Source of the DNA: Pseudomonadota bacterium
GTDB taxonomy: Bacteria > Myxococcota_A > UBA796 > SXON01
Direction of reading: 5' to 3'
DNA length: 64,000 nucleotides
Assembly: GCA_030684355.1 (NCBI GenBank)
Contig: JAUXTN010000038.1
Location: 62,001-126,000, forward strand
The position numbers were made by a program, and so were the translations under genes. Positions within the stretch are counted from its first letter, which is position 1. The number at the start of each line of letters is the position of its first letter. The notes under the pieces were generated by a model that made no database searches, was not told the origin of the DNA, and was given only the letters and a program-made list of their open reading frames with translations. Positions 1 to 8,205 of the stretch are shown piece by piece.

Positions 1-1
1 C

Positions 2-1099
2 CGCTCCTTCGAGGGCTGGCGGCCCGAATGGTGCTTCTACACCCAGGTCGCGGTCCCAGGCCACGACGGCTACCGCTGGGCGCCGATCGAGTCCGGGCGC
101 CCGCCCGGGGGGCTCGCCATGGGCGTGCGGCAGCGGCCGGACGGGACCGCTCGGAAGGTGAGCGCCGATGCCGGGCGCCGGTACCGCGCGCGGCCCACGT
201 CGTTCGCGGAGGGCGTGCTCGGGCGGGTCTTCGGCTTCCGGAAAGGGTGGGCCGGGCTGGAAATCGACGACACGCACCTCGTGTGGAGCCACACCCAGGC
301 GAGCTACAAGCGCCGCCCGGAGCGGGGCGCGGGCGAGGGGCGGAGCGGGCGGGTCGGACAGTTCGCGGACCTCGCCGATGACCTTGGGCGGCCCGAGCGC
401 GCGACCCTCATCACCGGGGATCTCAACCTCCTGGCGGGCTTCCAGCCGCGTCGGCAGGAAGACGAGCCCCGGGTGACCCGCGCCCGCGCCATCGACGACG
501 ACACCGTGGTCCGCTTCCGCGAGCGCACCGGCATCGACCTCGCCTGGCCCTGGAGCCGCTCCGGCGCGCCCCTCGGCGACGGGGAGACCCTCCTCGCGCA
601 GGTCGTCGCCACCGACGCCGCCGCGCCCCTGGGCGCCACCGCGGACCACCTTGCGCCCGCCGAGCCGCTCCCCGTGGTGGCGGCGGTGCTCGCGACGGAG
701 GCCCCGGTGGCCGCCACGTGGCCCGGTGACCGCGGCGCGGTGGAGCGTCCCTCCGGCACCTTCGCGGGCGGCATCGACCGCCGCCGCGAGGACGACACCT
801 GGGACGTCGGCGCCGCCTACGACCGCGTGGGCGTCAATGGCGCGTTCCTCGCGCGCCACCCCGGCACGCGGGTGCGCCGGGTCGAGATCGCGCGCGGATG
901 GATGCGCGTCAGCGACCACTTCGGGCTCGAGATCGCCATCCCGTTCGCCGCGGAGAAGCCCGCCCCGCCCGTGCGCGCGCTCGCGCAGGGCCTGGCGACG
1001 CGGAGCGCCTGCCGCTTCAGCGCGCCCACGGGCCCGGGGCGCGTGCGCCTGGTGGCCGGGCGCGGCACCGGCGGGTCGGGTCGGTTCGACCCGCGCTGA
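2..1099 (+). CDS. Endonuclease/exonuclease/phosphatase family protein (5' truncated)
   Basis: The frame is open from the first bases of the window, so the N-terminus lies outside it. Two hallmarks of the EEP (DNase I-like metal-dependent phosphohydrolase) fold are visible: ITGDLN at about 410-427, supplying metal/catalytic residues, and MRVSDHFGLEIAI near 900-940, supplying the catalytic Asp-His pair. EEP proteins hydrolyse phosphodiester or phosphomonoester bonds in nucleic acids, lipids or nucleotides. The substrate cannot be read from what is present. The stop codon abuts that of the convergent PAP2 gene (tgatca), leaving no intergenic base. An internal ATG at 119 is unlikely to be the true start because conserved-looking sequence continues upstream of it. 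Confidence 0.75.
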   Translation, partial: RSFEGWRPEWCFYTQVAVPGHDGYRWAPIESGRPPGGLAMGVRQRPDGTARKVSADAGRRYRARPTSFAEGVLGRVFGFRKGWAGLEIDDTHLVWSHTQASYKRRPERGAGEGRSGRVGQFADLADDLGRPERATLITGDLNLLAGFQPRRQEDEPRVTRARAIDDDTVVRFRERTGIDLAWPWSRSGAPLGDGETLLAQVVATDAAAPLGATADHLAPAEPLPVVAAVLATEAPVAATWPGDRGAVERPSGTFAGGIDRRREDDTWDVGAAYDRVGVNGAFLARHPGTRVRRVEIARGWMRVSDHFGLEIAIPFAAEKPAPPVRALAQGLATRSACRFSAPTGPGRVRLVAGRGTGGSGRFDPR

Positions 1100-1840
1100 T
1101 CACGCGCGCGGCCGCCTCCGGGTGGAGCGCACGGATTGGAGCCGGGGCAGCTCGGAGGTGGGGACCCGCGCTGGCAGCCAGCCGGCGAACCGCGCCAGGA
1201 GCCTGGCGAGGACGGACGGGGCGTCGAGCTGCGCGCGCCACGTGGCGATCCCGACGGCCGCGAGCCCCCAGCCCGCCGGGATGTCCACCACCCAGTGCTG
1301 CTTCAACGTGAGGACGCTCACGCAGACGCCCGCCGCCAGGACCCACACCACCGCGCCCCAGCGGCGGTCGGCCGCGGTGGTGACCATCGCGCAGAACGTC
1401 GCGTTCGCCACGTGGAGGGACGGGAAGGTGTTGCTCGCGGGGTCCGTGCTGTAGAGCCAGCGCACGAGCGCGGAGGTCAGCGAGGGGTCCATCGGCACGG
1501 AGGGACGCGGCGCCGGCACGGGGAAGTAGAGGAAGAACGGCAGCGCGAGCACGGTGAGCATCGACAGGCCCGTGAGCGCGGCACGGAAGGAGCGGGCTTC
1601 GCGGATGACGAGCACCGGGATGACGAAGCACGCCCAGTAGCCGGGCAGGTAGACCCAGACGGACTCGGGGACGAAGGGGATCTGCGCGTCGAGCACGTGC
1701 TGGAGCGGCGGGGCCTGGGGAGACACCCAGCTGCCGGCCGCCAGGTAGGGCACCGTGACCAGGAGGCCCACCGCCACGGCCTCAGCCGCACGACGGGGCG
1801 ATGAAAGGACCGTTTGACCATGCGACATGCATCCACTCAC
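1100..1840 (-). CDS. PAP2-superfamily membrane phosphatase
   Basis: Predicted polytopic membrane protein with the PAP2 / lipid phosphatase signature: NTFPSLHVANA (Ser141-Leu-His143) and, after one membrane segment, KQHWVVDI (His182, Asp186), the His-Asp pair of the catalytic site. The FPSLH form resembles inositol phosphorylceramide synthase-type and undecaprenyl-PP phosphatase-type PAP2 proteins, which act on lipid phosphates at the membrane. Five to six hydrophobic segments are visible between residues 20 and 205. The frame can start at GTG 1840 or ATG 1828; neither has a strong ribosome site. It is divergent from the lipoprotein at 1952. Confidence 0.8.
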   Translation of the reverse strand: MSGCMSHGQTVLSSPRRAAEAVAVGLLVTVPYLAAGSWVSPQAPPLQHVLDAQIPFVPESVWVYLPGYWACFVIPVLVIREARSFRAALTGLSMLTVLALPFFLYFPVPAPRPSVPMDPSLTSALVRWLYSTDPASNTFPSLHVANATFCAMVTTAADRRWGAVVWVLAAGVCVSVLTLKQHWVVDIPAGWGLAAVGIATWRAQLDAPSVLARLLARFAGWLPARVPTSELPRLQSVRSTRRRPRA

Positions 1841-1857
1841 GTCGAATCATCACAGAT

Positions 1858-1900
1858 TTGTCACGGCCCAGGCGAGCGGCAAGGACCTGTCACGGGCCCA
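1858..1900. repeat. Pair of direct repeats in a divergent promoter region
   Basis: TGTCACGGCCCA (1859-1870) is repeated as TGTCACGGGCCCA (1888-1900), 29 bp apart, roughly three helical turns. The pair lies between the divergent starts of the PAP2 gene and the lipoprotein. The spacing suggests a regulator binding two sites on one DNA face; this is inference from position only. Confidence 0.4.
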
Positions 1901-1914
1901 TCGCGGGTTTGCCG

Positions 1915-1944
1915 TTGCACCCCGTGCCGGTCTGGGACTACGAT
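1915..1944 (+). promoter_or_regulatory. Candidate sigma70-type promoter
   Basis: TTGCAC (1915-1920) and TACGAT (1939-1944) are separated by 18 bp. The -10 ends only 7 bases before ATG 1952, so a transcript from it would be nearly leaderless. Confidence 0.35.
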
Positions 1945-1951
1945 CCGGCTG

Positions 1952-2722
1952 ATGCGCTCGTTCCTCCTCGTCCTCCCGCTCCTGGTCGGTTGCAAGCCGG
2001 CGCCTCCCGACGCCCCGGAGGAGCTCAACGAGCTGGTCGGCTACCTCTACACGAACGTCCCCGGCGAGGATCCCGCGCCGCTGGAGGTGGGGGCGGTGAA
2101 CCTCGACGTCTGGCTGCAGGAGCGCATCGACGAGACGCTCGTCGGCTACACCGTCGACAACCTCACGCCCGAGTCCATCGAAGCCCTGGGCGAGGGCGAG
2201 CGGGACCTCGAGGAGCTCGCTGGCGCCGCCGTGGGCCACGTCAGCGTGTTCCCCACCGAGGAGCTCGTCACGGCGCTGGTGGTAGACGACCCGATGAACA
2301 TCTACCCGGGCACCTACGTGTCCTTCGAGCGTGAGTTCGACGGGGACCCCGAGTGCTTCGCCTCCGGGGAATGCGACTGGCTGGAGGCCGAGGTCCACGC
2401 CTCGTTCGACTACGTGCTCATGCAGGTCCAGACCCACAGCCGGGTGCAGTACCGCTGGATCGACAGCGAGGTCGGCCGCGTCTACGTCGAGCGCACCTGG
2501 CTCCGCGAGGCCGCGGTCGTCACCTCGACCTTCATCGAGGTCGACCAGCAGTACTACCTCCGCGTGGTGCTGCCCGACGGCGAGGGGACCCGCAGCATCC
2601 AGGCCACGTGGGTCGTCGCGCGCCTCGTCGGGGACATGCCGGAGAACGCCGCCCTCAACCTCCTGATCGACAGCATGTCGAAGCAGGCGGTCAAGCTGGA
2701 CGAGTACGTAGAGACGCGCTGA
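1952..2722 (+). CDS. Hypothetical lipoprotein, 256 aa
   Basis: Start set at ATG 1952 because it begins a lipoprotein signal, MRSFLLVLPLLVGCKPAPP, with lipobox LVGC; upstream codons read as non-coding. The mature part is acidic (ELNELVGYLY, EGERDLEELAG) and alternates hydrophobic and polar residues as in a beta-rich outer-membrane-attached protein. No catalytic motif or known family is recognised. It is followed after about 40 bases by a MYXO-CTERM protein on the same strand, so the two may be co-transcribed. Confidence 0.75.
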   Translation: MRSFLLVLPLLVGCKPAPPDAPEELNELVGYLYTNVPGEDPAPLEVGAVNLDVWLQERIDETLVGYTVDNLTPESIEALGEGERDLEELAGAAVGHVSVFPTEELVTALVVDDPMNIYPGTYVSFEREFDGDPECFASGECDWLEAEVHASFDYVLMQVQTHSRVQYRWIDSEVGRVYVERTWLREAAVVTSTFIEVDQQYYLRVVLPDGEGTRSIQATWVVARLVGDMPENAALNLLIDSMSKQAVKLDEYVETR

Positions 2723-2765
2723 GCCGCCCTTGCGCAACGCGCGCGTCTGGCGCACGCTACCGCGC

Positions 2766-3674
2766 ATGTTGCTCATGAGCCTCTCCCTCGCGTCGGCCGA
2801 AACGGACACCATCGGCGGCGACGACGTCGAGAACAACGACTCCGCGATGATGAAGCTCGTGGCGATCGAGGTCACCGACGCCGCGGTCGTCACCAACCTG
2901 GAGTTCGCGGCCAGTGGGCGCTCCTCCGAGGACTTCGTCCTGGTGCTCTACGTGCTCGGCGACACCGGCTACCGCCTCGCCGACCAGGCCGCCGCCGCCG
3001 AGATCACCGGCGGCTGGGCGACCTCCGGGGACGTGACCTGGCTCCTGGAGCCGGGCGAGACCTACGCCCTCGGCGCCTACGTGGGCGACGGCTACAGCTA
3101 CGCCTACGACGAGGGCCGCAGCGCCTCGCCCTGGTTCGGCGACGTGTTCGAGAGCTACCGCGTCGAAGATCGGGCGGGCGTCCCCGACACCTTCCGGCCC
3201 GACGGCGAGGACTACTACTACCTGATGCGCATCACGTCGGAGGACGCCGACGCGGACGACGACGGCGCGCTGGCGGCCGCGTGGGGCGGCACGGATTGCG
3301 ACGACACGGACCCCTCGGTGGTGACGGCGTCCACGGAGATCCCCTACGACGGCATCGACCAGGACTGCGATGGCGTCGACCTCGTGGACGCGGACGCCGA
3401 CGGCGTGCCGGCGATCGAGGCGGGCGGGGCCGACTGTGACGACACCACGGGTGCCGTCGCGCCCTCGCGGACCGAGGTGTGCGGCGATGGCGTCGACAAC
3501 GACTGCTTCAACGGGGACGAGGCCTGTGACACGGGGCTCCCGTTCGACGGGGGCGAGGGCGACGGCGTCGTCATCCGGTCGGGGTGCGGCTGCGCGTCGA
3601 CCCCCCCGGCGCCCGGCCTCGCTGCCCTCGGTCTCCTCGCGCTCGCCACGCTCCGGCGGCGCGCCCGGCGCTGA
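2766..3674 (+). CDS. MYXO-CTERM-like surface protein with MopE-type metal-binding motifs
   Basis: Start taken at ATG 2766, which opens a signal peptide (MLLMSLSLASA). An N-terminal beta-rich region of about 150 residues is followed by two Asp/Cys motifs, GGTDCDDTDPSV...DGIDQDCDG and GADCDDTTGAV...GDGVDNDCFNGDEAC, the repeat seen in MopE-like calcium/copper-binding surface proteins. The C-terminus has the three-part MYXO-CTERM arrangement: a Cys-Gly-Cys element (SGCGCAST), a hydrophobic helix (LAALGLLALATL) and a terminal Arg cluster. Proteins with this tail are processed and surface-anchored in myxobacteria. The ligand is unknown. Confidence 0.8.
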   Translation: MLLMSLSLASAETDTIGGDDVENNDSAMMKLVAIEVTDAAVVTNLEFAASGRSSEDFVLVLYVLGDTGYRLADQAAAAEITGGWATSGDVTWLLEPGETYALGAYVGDGYSYAYDEGRSASPWFGDVFESYRVEDRAGVPDTFRPDGEDYYYLMRITSEDADADDDGALAAAWGGTDCDDTDPSVVTASTEIPYDGIDQDCDGVDLVDADADGVPAIEAGGADCDDTTGAVAPSRTEVCGDGVDNDCFNGDEACDTGLPFDGGEGDGVVIRSGCGCASTPPAPGLAALGLLALATLRRRARR

Positions 3675-3740
3675 TCGGCCCGGTGCTGGTCCGCCCGTCG
3701 CTGATCGGCCCGGCGCTCCGCCACGGCCCGCGGGGGCGCG

Positions 3741-4955
3741 CTACTCGCTGCGGGTCGCCCAGTCCGCGAGCAGCACGTCCTCGAGCTCCGACCAGTCGCC
3801 GAAGCCGGTCGAGCCGTAGAGCACCGCGCCGTCGGGGTCCACCAGGATGACCGCGGGGTAGCTCATGCCGCTCTCGATGCCGAGGTACTCGGGGAACAGC
3901 GCGTAGCCCGCGCCCTTGTCGGCCAGGACCGGCGAAGAGAGCCCGAACTGGTCCGCCCAGGCCTGGAGCACGTCCGGCGCGGCGGGCTTGTTGATGGCCC
4001 CGAGCGACTCGTTGAGCAGCGTGATGAGCTCGACGGGGGCGCACTCGGCCTCCATCCGCGCCTTGAACGCCTCGGCACCCTCCGCCATGGCCTGACACGG
4101 GCCGCAGTCGGGCGAGGAGGAGTCGACGACGAGGTAGTGGCCGCGGAAGTCCCAGAGGTCGACGGGATCTCCGCACTGGTCGTCGAGGCGCACGTTCGGG
4201 AAGATCTCGCCGTCCGCGACGGTCCACGAGGGGTTCGGGCCGCCGGGGCTGTTCTGCGGCCACCCGCACGCGTAGGGCTCGGTGCGCGCGCCGGTCACGT
4301 CGGCGAGCATCACGTCCGCCGAGGCGCCGACCGTCAGCTCGCCCGCGGCCGAGAGGATCATGTTCCCGCCGTCATCGAGCGGGCTCTCGTCCTCCCACGC
4401 GAGGGCAAAGGTGCTGTCCCCCACGATCGCGCCCACGTCTCCGAGGGACACGTTCTCGCTGCCGGAGCGGAAGGCGTGGGTCGCGCCATCGACGTCCCCG
4501 AGGCCGAGGTGCTCGATCCGGTCGGCGTCCGCGCTGGAGATCTGGAGGAAGCAGTCCTCGTAGCCGTCCGTCATCACGGACGTGCCCGTCGTGATCAGCG
4601 TGCACTCGGGGCAGAGGTAGCCCTGGTCCCCCACCTCGACCTGGGACGCGTAGACCCGCGTGTACTCGCAGTCGACGTAGCCAGCGGCCTCGGCGTCGGC
4701 GTCGAACTGGAGCTGCCAGGTGATGGTGCCGGCGAGGGTCGCGGCCACGCGCGGGGCGTCGCCGGTGTCCCTGGTCTCCGGCGGCAGGGGCTCCTCCGCG
4801 CAGGAGGGGCCGGGGTCCCCGGTCTCGTCGGTGTCGGTGTCGGTGTCGCCGGTGTCATCGGTGTCGACAGCGCCGGTGTCGTCGGCACCGACGGTGTCCT
4901 CGGTGTCCTTCGGGGCGTCGACGGGCAGGCAGGCGAGGGCGAGGAGGAGCAGCAT
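3741..4955 (-). CDS. Lipoprotein with C-terminal thioredoxin-fold (AhpC/TlpA-like) domain
   Basis: Starts MLLLLALACLPVD, with lipobox ALAC, followed by a long Asp/Thr/Gly linker (GADDTGAVDTDDTGDTD). Residues about 70-250 form a region of unknown function. The last 150 residues look like a TlpA/AhpC thioredoxin fold: WDFRGHYLVVDSSSPDCGPC with the redox pair Cys284-Gly-Pro-Cys287, then a cis-Pro-type segment MSYPAVILVDPDG. A membrane-tethered disulfide reductase acting in the envelope is the likely role. CGPC is intact, so it should be redox active. Confidence 0.8.
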   Translation of the reverse strand: MLLLLALACLPVDAPKDTEDTVGADDTGAVDTDDTGDTDTDTDETGDPGPSCAEEPLPPETRDTGDAPRVAATLAGTITWQLQFDADAEAAGYVDCEYTRVYASQVEVGDQGYLCPECTLITTGTSVMTDGYEDCFLQISSADADRIEHLGLGDVDGATHAFRSGSENVSLGDVGAIVGDSTFALAWEDESPLDDGGNMILSAAGELTVGASADVMLADVTGARTEPYACGWPQNSPGGPNPSWTVADGEIFPNVRLDDQCGDPVDLWDFRGHYLVVDSSSPDCGPCQAMAEGAEAFKARMEAECAPVELITLLNESLGAINKPAAPDVLQAWADQFGLSSPVLADKGAGYALFPEYLGIESGMSYPAVILVDPDGAVLYGSTGFGDWSELEDVLLADWATRSE

Positions 4956-5008
4956 GGGCCATCCTATCCGTTGGTCGGGGGGGCGCGGGCCGAAAGGCGA
5001 GCGCGGAC

Positions 5009-5566
5009 CTACTTCACCGTGCAGCAGTCCCGGAGGCCGGCGATGGTCGACGGGCCGATGCCGGACACGTCGTCGAGGGCGTCGCAGCTCGCGTAGGGGC
5101 CGTGGTCGACGCGGTGCTGGAGGATGGCCCCGGCCTTGGACTCCCCGATGCCAGGCAGATCCTGGAGGGCGGTGGCGTCCGCGCTGTTGATGTTCACCGG
5201 GCAGCCGCCCGCCGACGCGCTCGGGGGGGCGGAGGCCGCCGCTGCCTTGGGAGTGGTCTCGCCCGTGGCCGCCGCGCCGGTCGTGCTCGCCCCGCCCGCC
5301 GCGGGCTTGCCGCCCTTGCCGACCGTCACCTGGTCCCGCAGGCTCGCGAGGGTGGAGGCGCCGATGCCCGGCACGTTGTCGAGGTCGTCCACCGTCGCGA
5401 ACGGGCCATGCTCGGTCCTGTACTGGATGATGGCCGCCGCCTTGGAGGGGCCGATGCCCGGGAGGGTCTCCAGCTCGGCGGCGTCGGCCGAGTTCACGTC
5501 CACCGCGGCGTCGGCCGGGAGCACGAACAGGAAGGCGAGGAGCAGGCAGACGAGGAGCTTGCGCAC
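5009..5566 (-). CDS. ComEA-like secreted protein with two helix-hairpin-helix domains
   Basis: A signal peptide (MRKLLVCLLLAFLFVLPADA) precedes two ComEA-type DNA-binding HhH repeats. The first is at about residues 21-80 (DVNSADAAELETLPGIGPSK ... VPGIGASTLASLRD), the second at about 123-185 (NINSADATALQDLPGIGESK ... VSGIGPSTIAGLRD), with an Ala/Gly/Thr linker between. ComEA binds incoming double-stranded DNA in the periplasm. Canonical ComEA has one such unit, so the duplication is unusual. A Cys just before the second repeat (GGCPVNIN) and CC near the C-terminus could form a disulfide. It lies downstream of a DUF3006 gene and a ComEC-type MBL hydrolase on the same strand. Confidence 0.85.
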   Translation of the reverse strand: MRKLLVCLLLAFLFVLPADAAVDVNSADAAELETLPGIGPSKAAAIIQYRTEHGPFATVDDLDNVPGIGASTLASLRDQVTVGKGGKPAAGGASTTGAAATGETTPKAAAASAPPSASAGGCPVNINSADATALQDLPGIGESKAGAILQHRVDHGPYASCDALDDVSGIGPSTIAGLRDCCTVK

Positions 5567-5594
5567 GGGTACCTCGGAGGCGGAGGGGGGGACC

Positions 5595-5810
5595 TTAGAG
5601 GTCGAAGCTGCCGGGGCCCTGGGGCGTGCGGGCCTTCAGGCGAGCGAGGCGGGCCTTCGCGTCGTCCTCCTCGGACGGCGGCAGCACCACGAAGGCGAGG
5701 CGATCGCCCTCCTTCACGCCCGCGGGGAGCTCGGCCAGCGGCACGTCGACCATGCGGCCGGCGATCTCGAGCACGGCGGTCTGGTCCTCGACGCGATCCA
5801 CGACAATCAT
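5595..5810 (-). CDS. DUF3006-type small protein, 71 aa
   Basis: MIVVDRVEDQTAVLEIAGR followed by a short beta-barrel-like stretch (VDVPLAELPAGVKEGD) and a Lys/Arg tail fits the DUF3006 family, small proteins often encoded beside ComEC/Rec2-type metallo-hydrolases, as here. Start is ATG 5810, 11 bases after the MBL gene stop. Biochemical role unknown. Confidence 0.75.
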   Translation of the reverse strand: MIVVDRVEDQTAVLEIAGRMVDVPLAELPAGVKEGDRLAFVVLPPSEEDDAKARLARLKARTPQGPGSFDL

Positions 5811-5821
5811 GCGGCCTCCGT

Positions 5822-6865
5822 TCAGGGCGAGCAGCAGCCCGCGGGGCGCTTCCCGCCGGCGAGGGCCTGCTCGCGGGTCTGGTAGCAGACGAGGTTCCCG
5901 GGCGAGATCCGGGCGGCATGCCCGCAGCCGGCCTCGTGGAAGACCTCGCTCGAGGCGCTCGACGGGAACGCGCACGCCTGGGCGGGCATATTGTCCACGG
6001 CGGCGGGCGTGAGGTCGTGGGCGGGGTGCGCCGCCGCGGCCTGGATGCTCGGCCGGGGCCGGTTGACCTCCGTGGTCAGCGCCACGGCGCCGCTGTTCGG
6101 GCGCGTGCGCAGGGTCTCCACCTTGATCTTCTTGCCGTCGGACAGGAGCGTGACCTGTCCGTCGAGATCCGTGCGGTAGAGCGCGGCGCTGGTCCCTTCC
6201 AGCCGACCCATCGTCTCTTCGCCGGGATGCCCATAGCGGTTGCCGGTCCCGACGCTGATGACGGCGATGCTCGGCTTCACCGCGGCGAGGAAGGCAGGCG
6301 TGGAGGAGTGGTTGCTGCCGTGGTGCGCGACCTTGAGCACGTCGCACTGGCCCAGGCCGGCGGCCACGAGCGCCCGTTCGGTCGGCTCCTCGGAGTCCCC
6401 CGTGAAGAGGAAGCAGTCGTCGCCGTGGGTGAGGCGGGCCACCACCGAGTTCGAGTTGAGGTCCGACCGCGTGTCCTTCAGCGGGGTGGCGGGCGGGAAG
6501 AGCAGCTCCAGCACGGCGCCGTCATCGAGCTTGAACGACGTGCCGACGATCCCCGTGCGGTAGGGGATCTGCTTCTGCTCGATCCGCGCCATCACGCTCT
6601 CGTACGTGCGCGTCGTGTGCGGCAGACCGTTGTCGATGTAGTTCTTGACCGGGAAGGCGTCGAGGACCTCGTCCATCCCGCCGATGTGGTCGGCGTGGGC
6701 GTGCGTGCCGATCACGAGGTCGAGCGAGGTGACGCCGAGGCCGGTGAGCAGCTTGGGGAGGTTCACGTCGCCGTCACCGGCGTCGATGAGGATGGTCTTG
6801 TTGGCGGGCGTGCGGATGAGGATGGCGTCGCCCTGGCCCACGTCCAGCACGTCCACGCGCACCAC
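5822..6865 (-). CDS. ComEC/Rec2-type secreted MBL-fold hydrolase with C-terminal metal-binding module
   Basis: RVDVLDVGQGDAILIRTP and THAHADHIGG (His55, His57, Asp59, His60) are the metal-binding core of the MBL domain found at the C-terminus of ComEC, a proposed nuclease in DNA uptake. KVAHHGSNHSS and SVGTGNRYGHP are further ComEC-type motifs. The last 50 residues (VFHEAGCGHAARISPGNLVC ... RPAGCCSP) resemble the small Cys/His module appended to many such enzymes. The first canonical start is GTG 6865, but in-frame sequence upstream encodes a full signal peptide beginning at ATC 6925, so the real protein is probably 20 residues longer and exported. Confidence 0.85.
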   Translation of the reverse strand: MVRVDVLDVGQGDAILIRTPANKTILIDAGDGDVNLPKLLTGLGVTSLDLVIGTHAHADHIGGMDEVLDAFPVKNYIDNGLPHTTRTYESVMARIEQKQIPYRTGIVGTSFKLDDGAVLELLFPPATPLKDTRSDLNSNSVVARLTHGDDCFLFTGDSEEPTERALVAAGLGQCDVLKVAHHGSNHSSTPAFLAAVKPSIAVISVGTGNRYGHPGEETMGRLEGTSAALYRTDLDGQVTLLSDGKKIKVETLRTRPNSGAVALTTEVNRPRPSIQAAAAHPAHDLTPAAVDNMPAQACAFPSSASSEVFHEAGCGHAARISPGNLVCYQTREQALAGGKRPAGCCSP

Positions 6866-6934
6866 CCCCGCCCAGGCCTGGGCGACGGTGCCAAGGAGGA
6901 GGAGGAAGAGCGGGAGCAGGCGGATTCTCGGGGC

Positions 6935-8095
6935 TTAGGGGAGGGCCGAGAACCAGATGGTCCGGGCCGTGTAGTCGTAGCTGGCGACGTACTGGGCGCC
7001 GCCGAGCGTCACGGTCTCGTTGTGGTAACCCACGGCCGAGCCAGTGCTTCCCACGGTCTCCAAGGCCCAGGCGCTGCCGCTCTTGCGCGCCACCTTCATG
7101 TCGTTGTTGGCGCCGTCGAAGTAGACGATGCCGGGGTCGGAGCCGTTCGCATAGATCGCGGTGTCGGCGCCGACGTGGTCCCCGCTGTCGACGGTCTCGA
7201 CGTTCCAGGCGCCGTTTGCGCGGCCCTGGGCCAGCTTCAGGTCCTGGTTGGTCACGTCGTGGTAGGCGATGGAGAGGTTCGCGCCGTCCACCAGGAGGTC
7301 GGGCCACTGGCCAACGTCGGCGGTGTCGTCCACCAGCTCGAACGAGTAGCCGCCCACGTTCCCGCTCGCGAGGCGCAGGGCACCCCAGGCGCGGTCGTAG
7401 AACGCGATGTACTCCGTGCCGTCCGCCGCGATGGCGATGCGCGCGTACTCGCCGGCGTTGCCGCTCACGGAGTCGACCGCGGTGTCGGTGGAGGTGTAGT
7501 CGGTGCCCTCGTAGACCGCCGCGGCGGTGAAGGCGGTGCCGTTCCAGCGGGCGACGCGGAGGGCGCCCTTGGCGGCGTCGTAGTGGGCGGCGACGGGGTT
7601 GCCCGACGGGTCCAGCGCGACGGAGGCCCAGTAGCCCGAGTCGTAGTTGGGGCCGCCGCCGGTGTCGGCGTTGCCGATGGTCCAGACGCCCGCGGTGTCG
7701 CGCGTGGCGTACTTCAGCACGCCGTTGCTGGTGTCCTGGTAGAGCACCCACGCCACGCCGTCGCTCCCGATGGCCATCGAGGCGTACTTGCCCGAGTCCC
7801 CGGGGTTGAGGCCGTTCTCGTCGGGGTAGCTGTCGACCTCTTCGATCGCCCAGGTGACCGAGCCGTCGGTCACGGTGCCGATCGCGAACGCGAGGGCGCC
7901 GGAGGTGCGGTCGTAGAAGGCGACGGCGGGCCGGCCGTCCGGCATGGCGCGCATGGACAGCCAGGAGCCGACGTCGTGCGGATCCTTGGGGGTGTCATCC
8001 CCGATGGGGCCCGGATCATCCGGGGGCGGTTCCTTGGTGCAGCCGTTGCACCCCGGCAGGACGAATGCAACGAGGACGAGCGCGGACACGCGCAT
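6935..8095 (-). CDS. Lipoprotein with beta-propeller-like repeats
   Basis: Begins MRVSALVLVAFVLPGCNGC, lipobox LPGC. The rest is built of about 45-60-residue repeats alternating phrases such as GRPAVAFYDRTSGALAFA, WVLYQDTSNGVLKYA, PVAAHYDAAKGALRVA and EYIAFYDRAWGALRLA. Each has a conserved aromatic-Asp pair and a following strand, as expected of a multi-blade beta-propeller on the cell surface. No enzyme motif is visible. The stop codon TAA at 6935 lies in the same frame as, and 9 bases before, the ATC that would start the MBL hydrolase, so the two are probably translated together. Confidence 0.75.
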   Translation of the reverse strand: MRVSALVLVAFVLPGCNGCTKEPPPDDPGPIGDDTPKDPHDVGSWLSMRAMPDGRPAVAFYDRTSGALAFAIGTVTDGSVTWAIEEVDSYPDENGLNPGDSGKYASMAIGSDGVAWVLYQDTSNGVLKYATRDTAGVWTIGNADTGGGPNYDSGYWASVALDPSGNPVAAHYDAAKGALRVARWNGTAFTAAAVYEGTDYTSTDTAVDSVSGNAGEYARIAIAADGTEYIAFYDRAWGALRLASGNVGGYSFELVDDTADVGQWPDLLVDGANLSIAYHDVTNQDLKLAQGRANGAWNVETVDSGDHVGADTAIYANGSDPGIVYFDGANNDMKVARKSGSAWALETVGSTGSAVGYHNETVTLGGAQYVASYDYTARTIWFSALP

Positions 8096-8165
8096 TCGGG
8101 ACTCCCGGGCAGCGCGAACGGTACCATCCCCGCGCCTCTACGTCAACCACGCCGGAAACCTGCGT

Positions 8166-8183
8166 CCCGACTACGTTGTCGGG
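8166..8183 (-). terminator. Small hairpin between two lipoprotein genes
   Basis: CCCGAC-tacgtt-GTCGGG, a 6 bp stem with 6 nt loop, lies 23 bases after the stop of the PHP gene on the minus strand. There is no U tract, so terminator function is tentative. Confidence 0.35.
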
Positions 8184-8205
8184 GGCGTCTCCCCAGACTG
8201 GCCGC

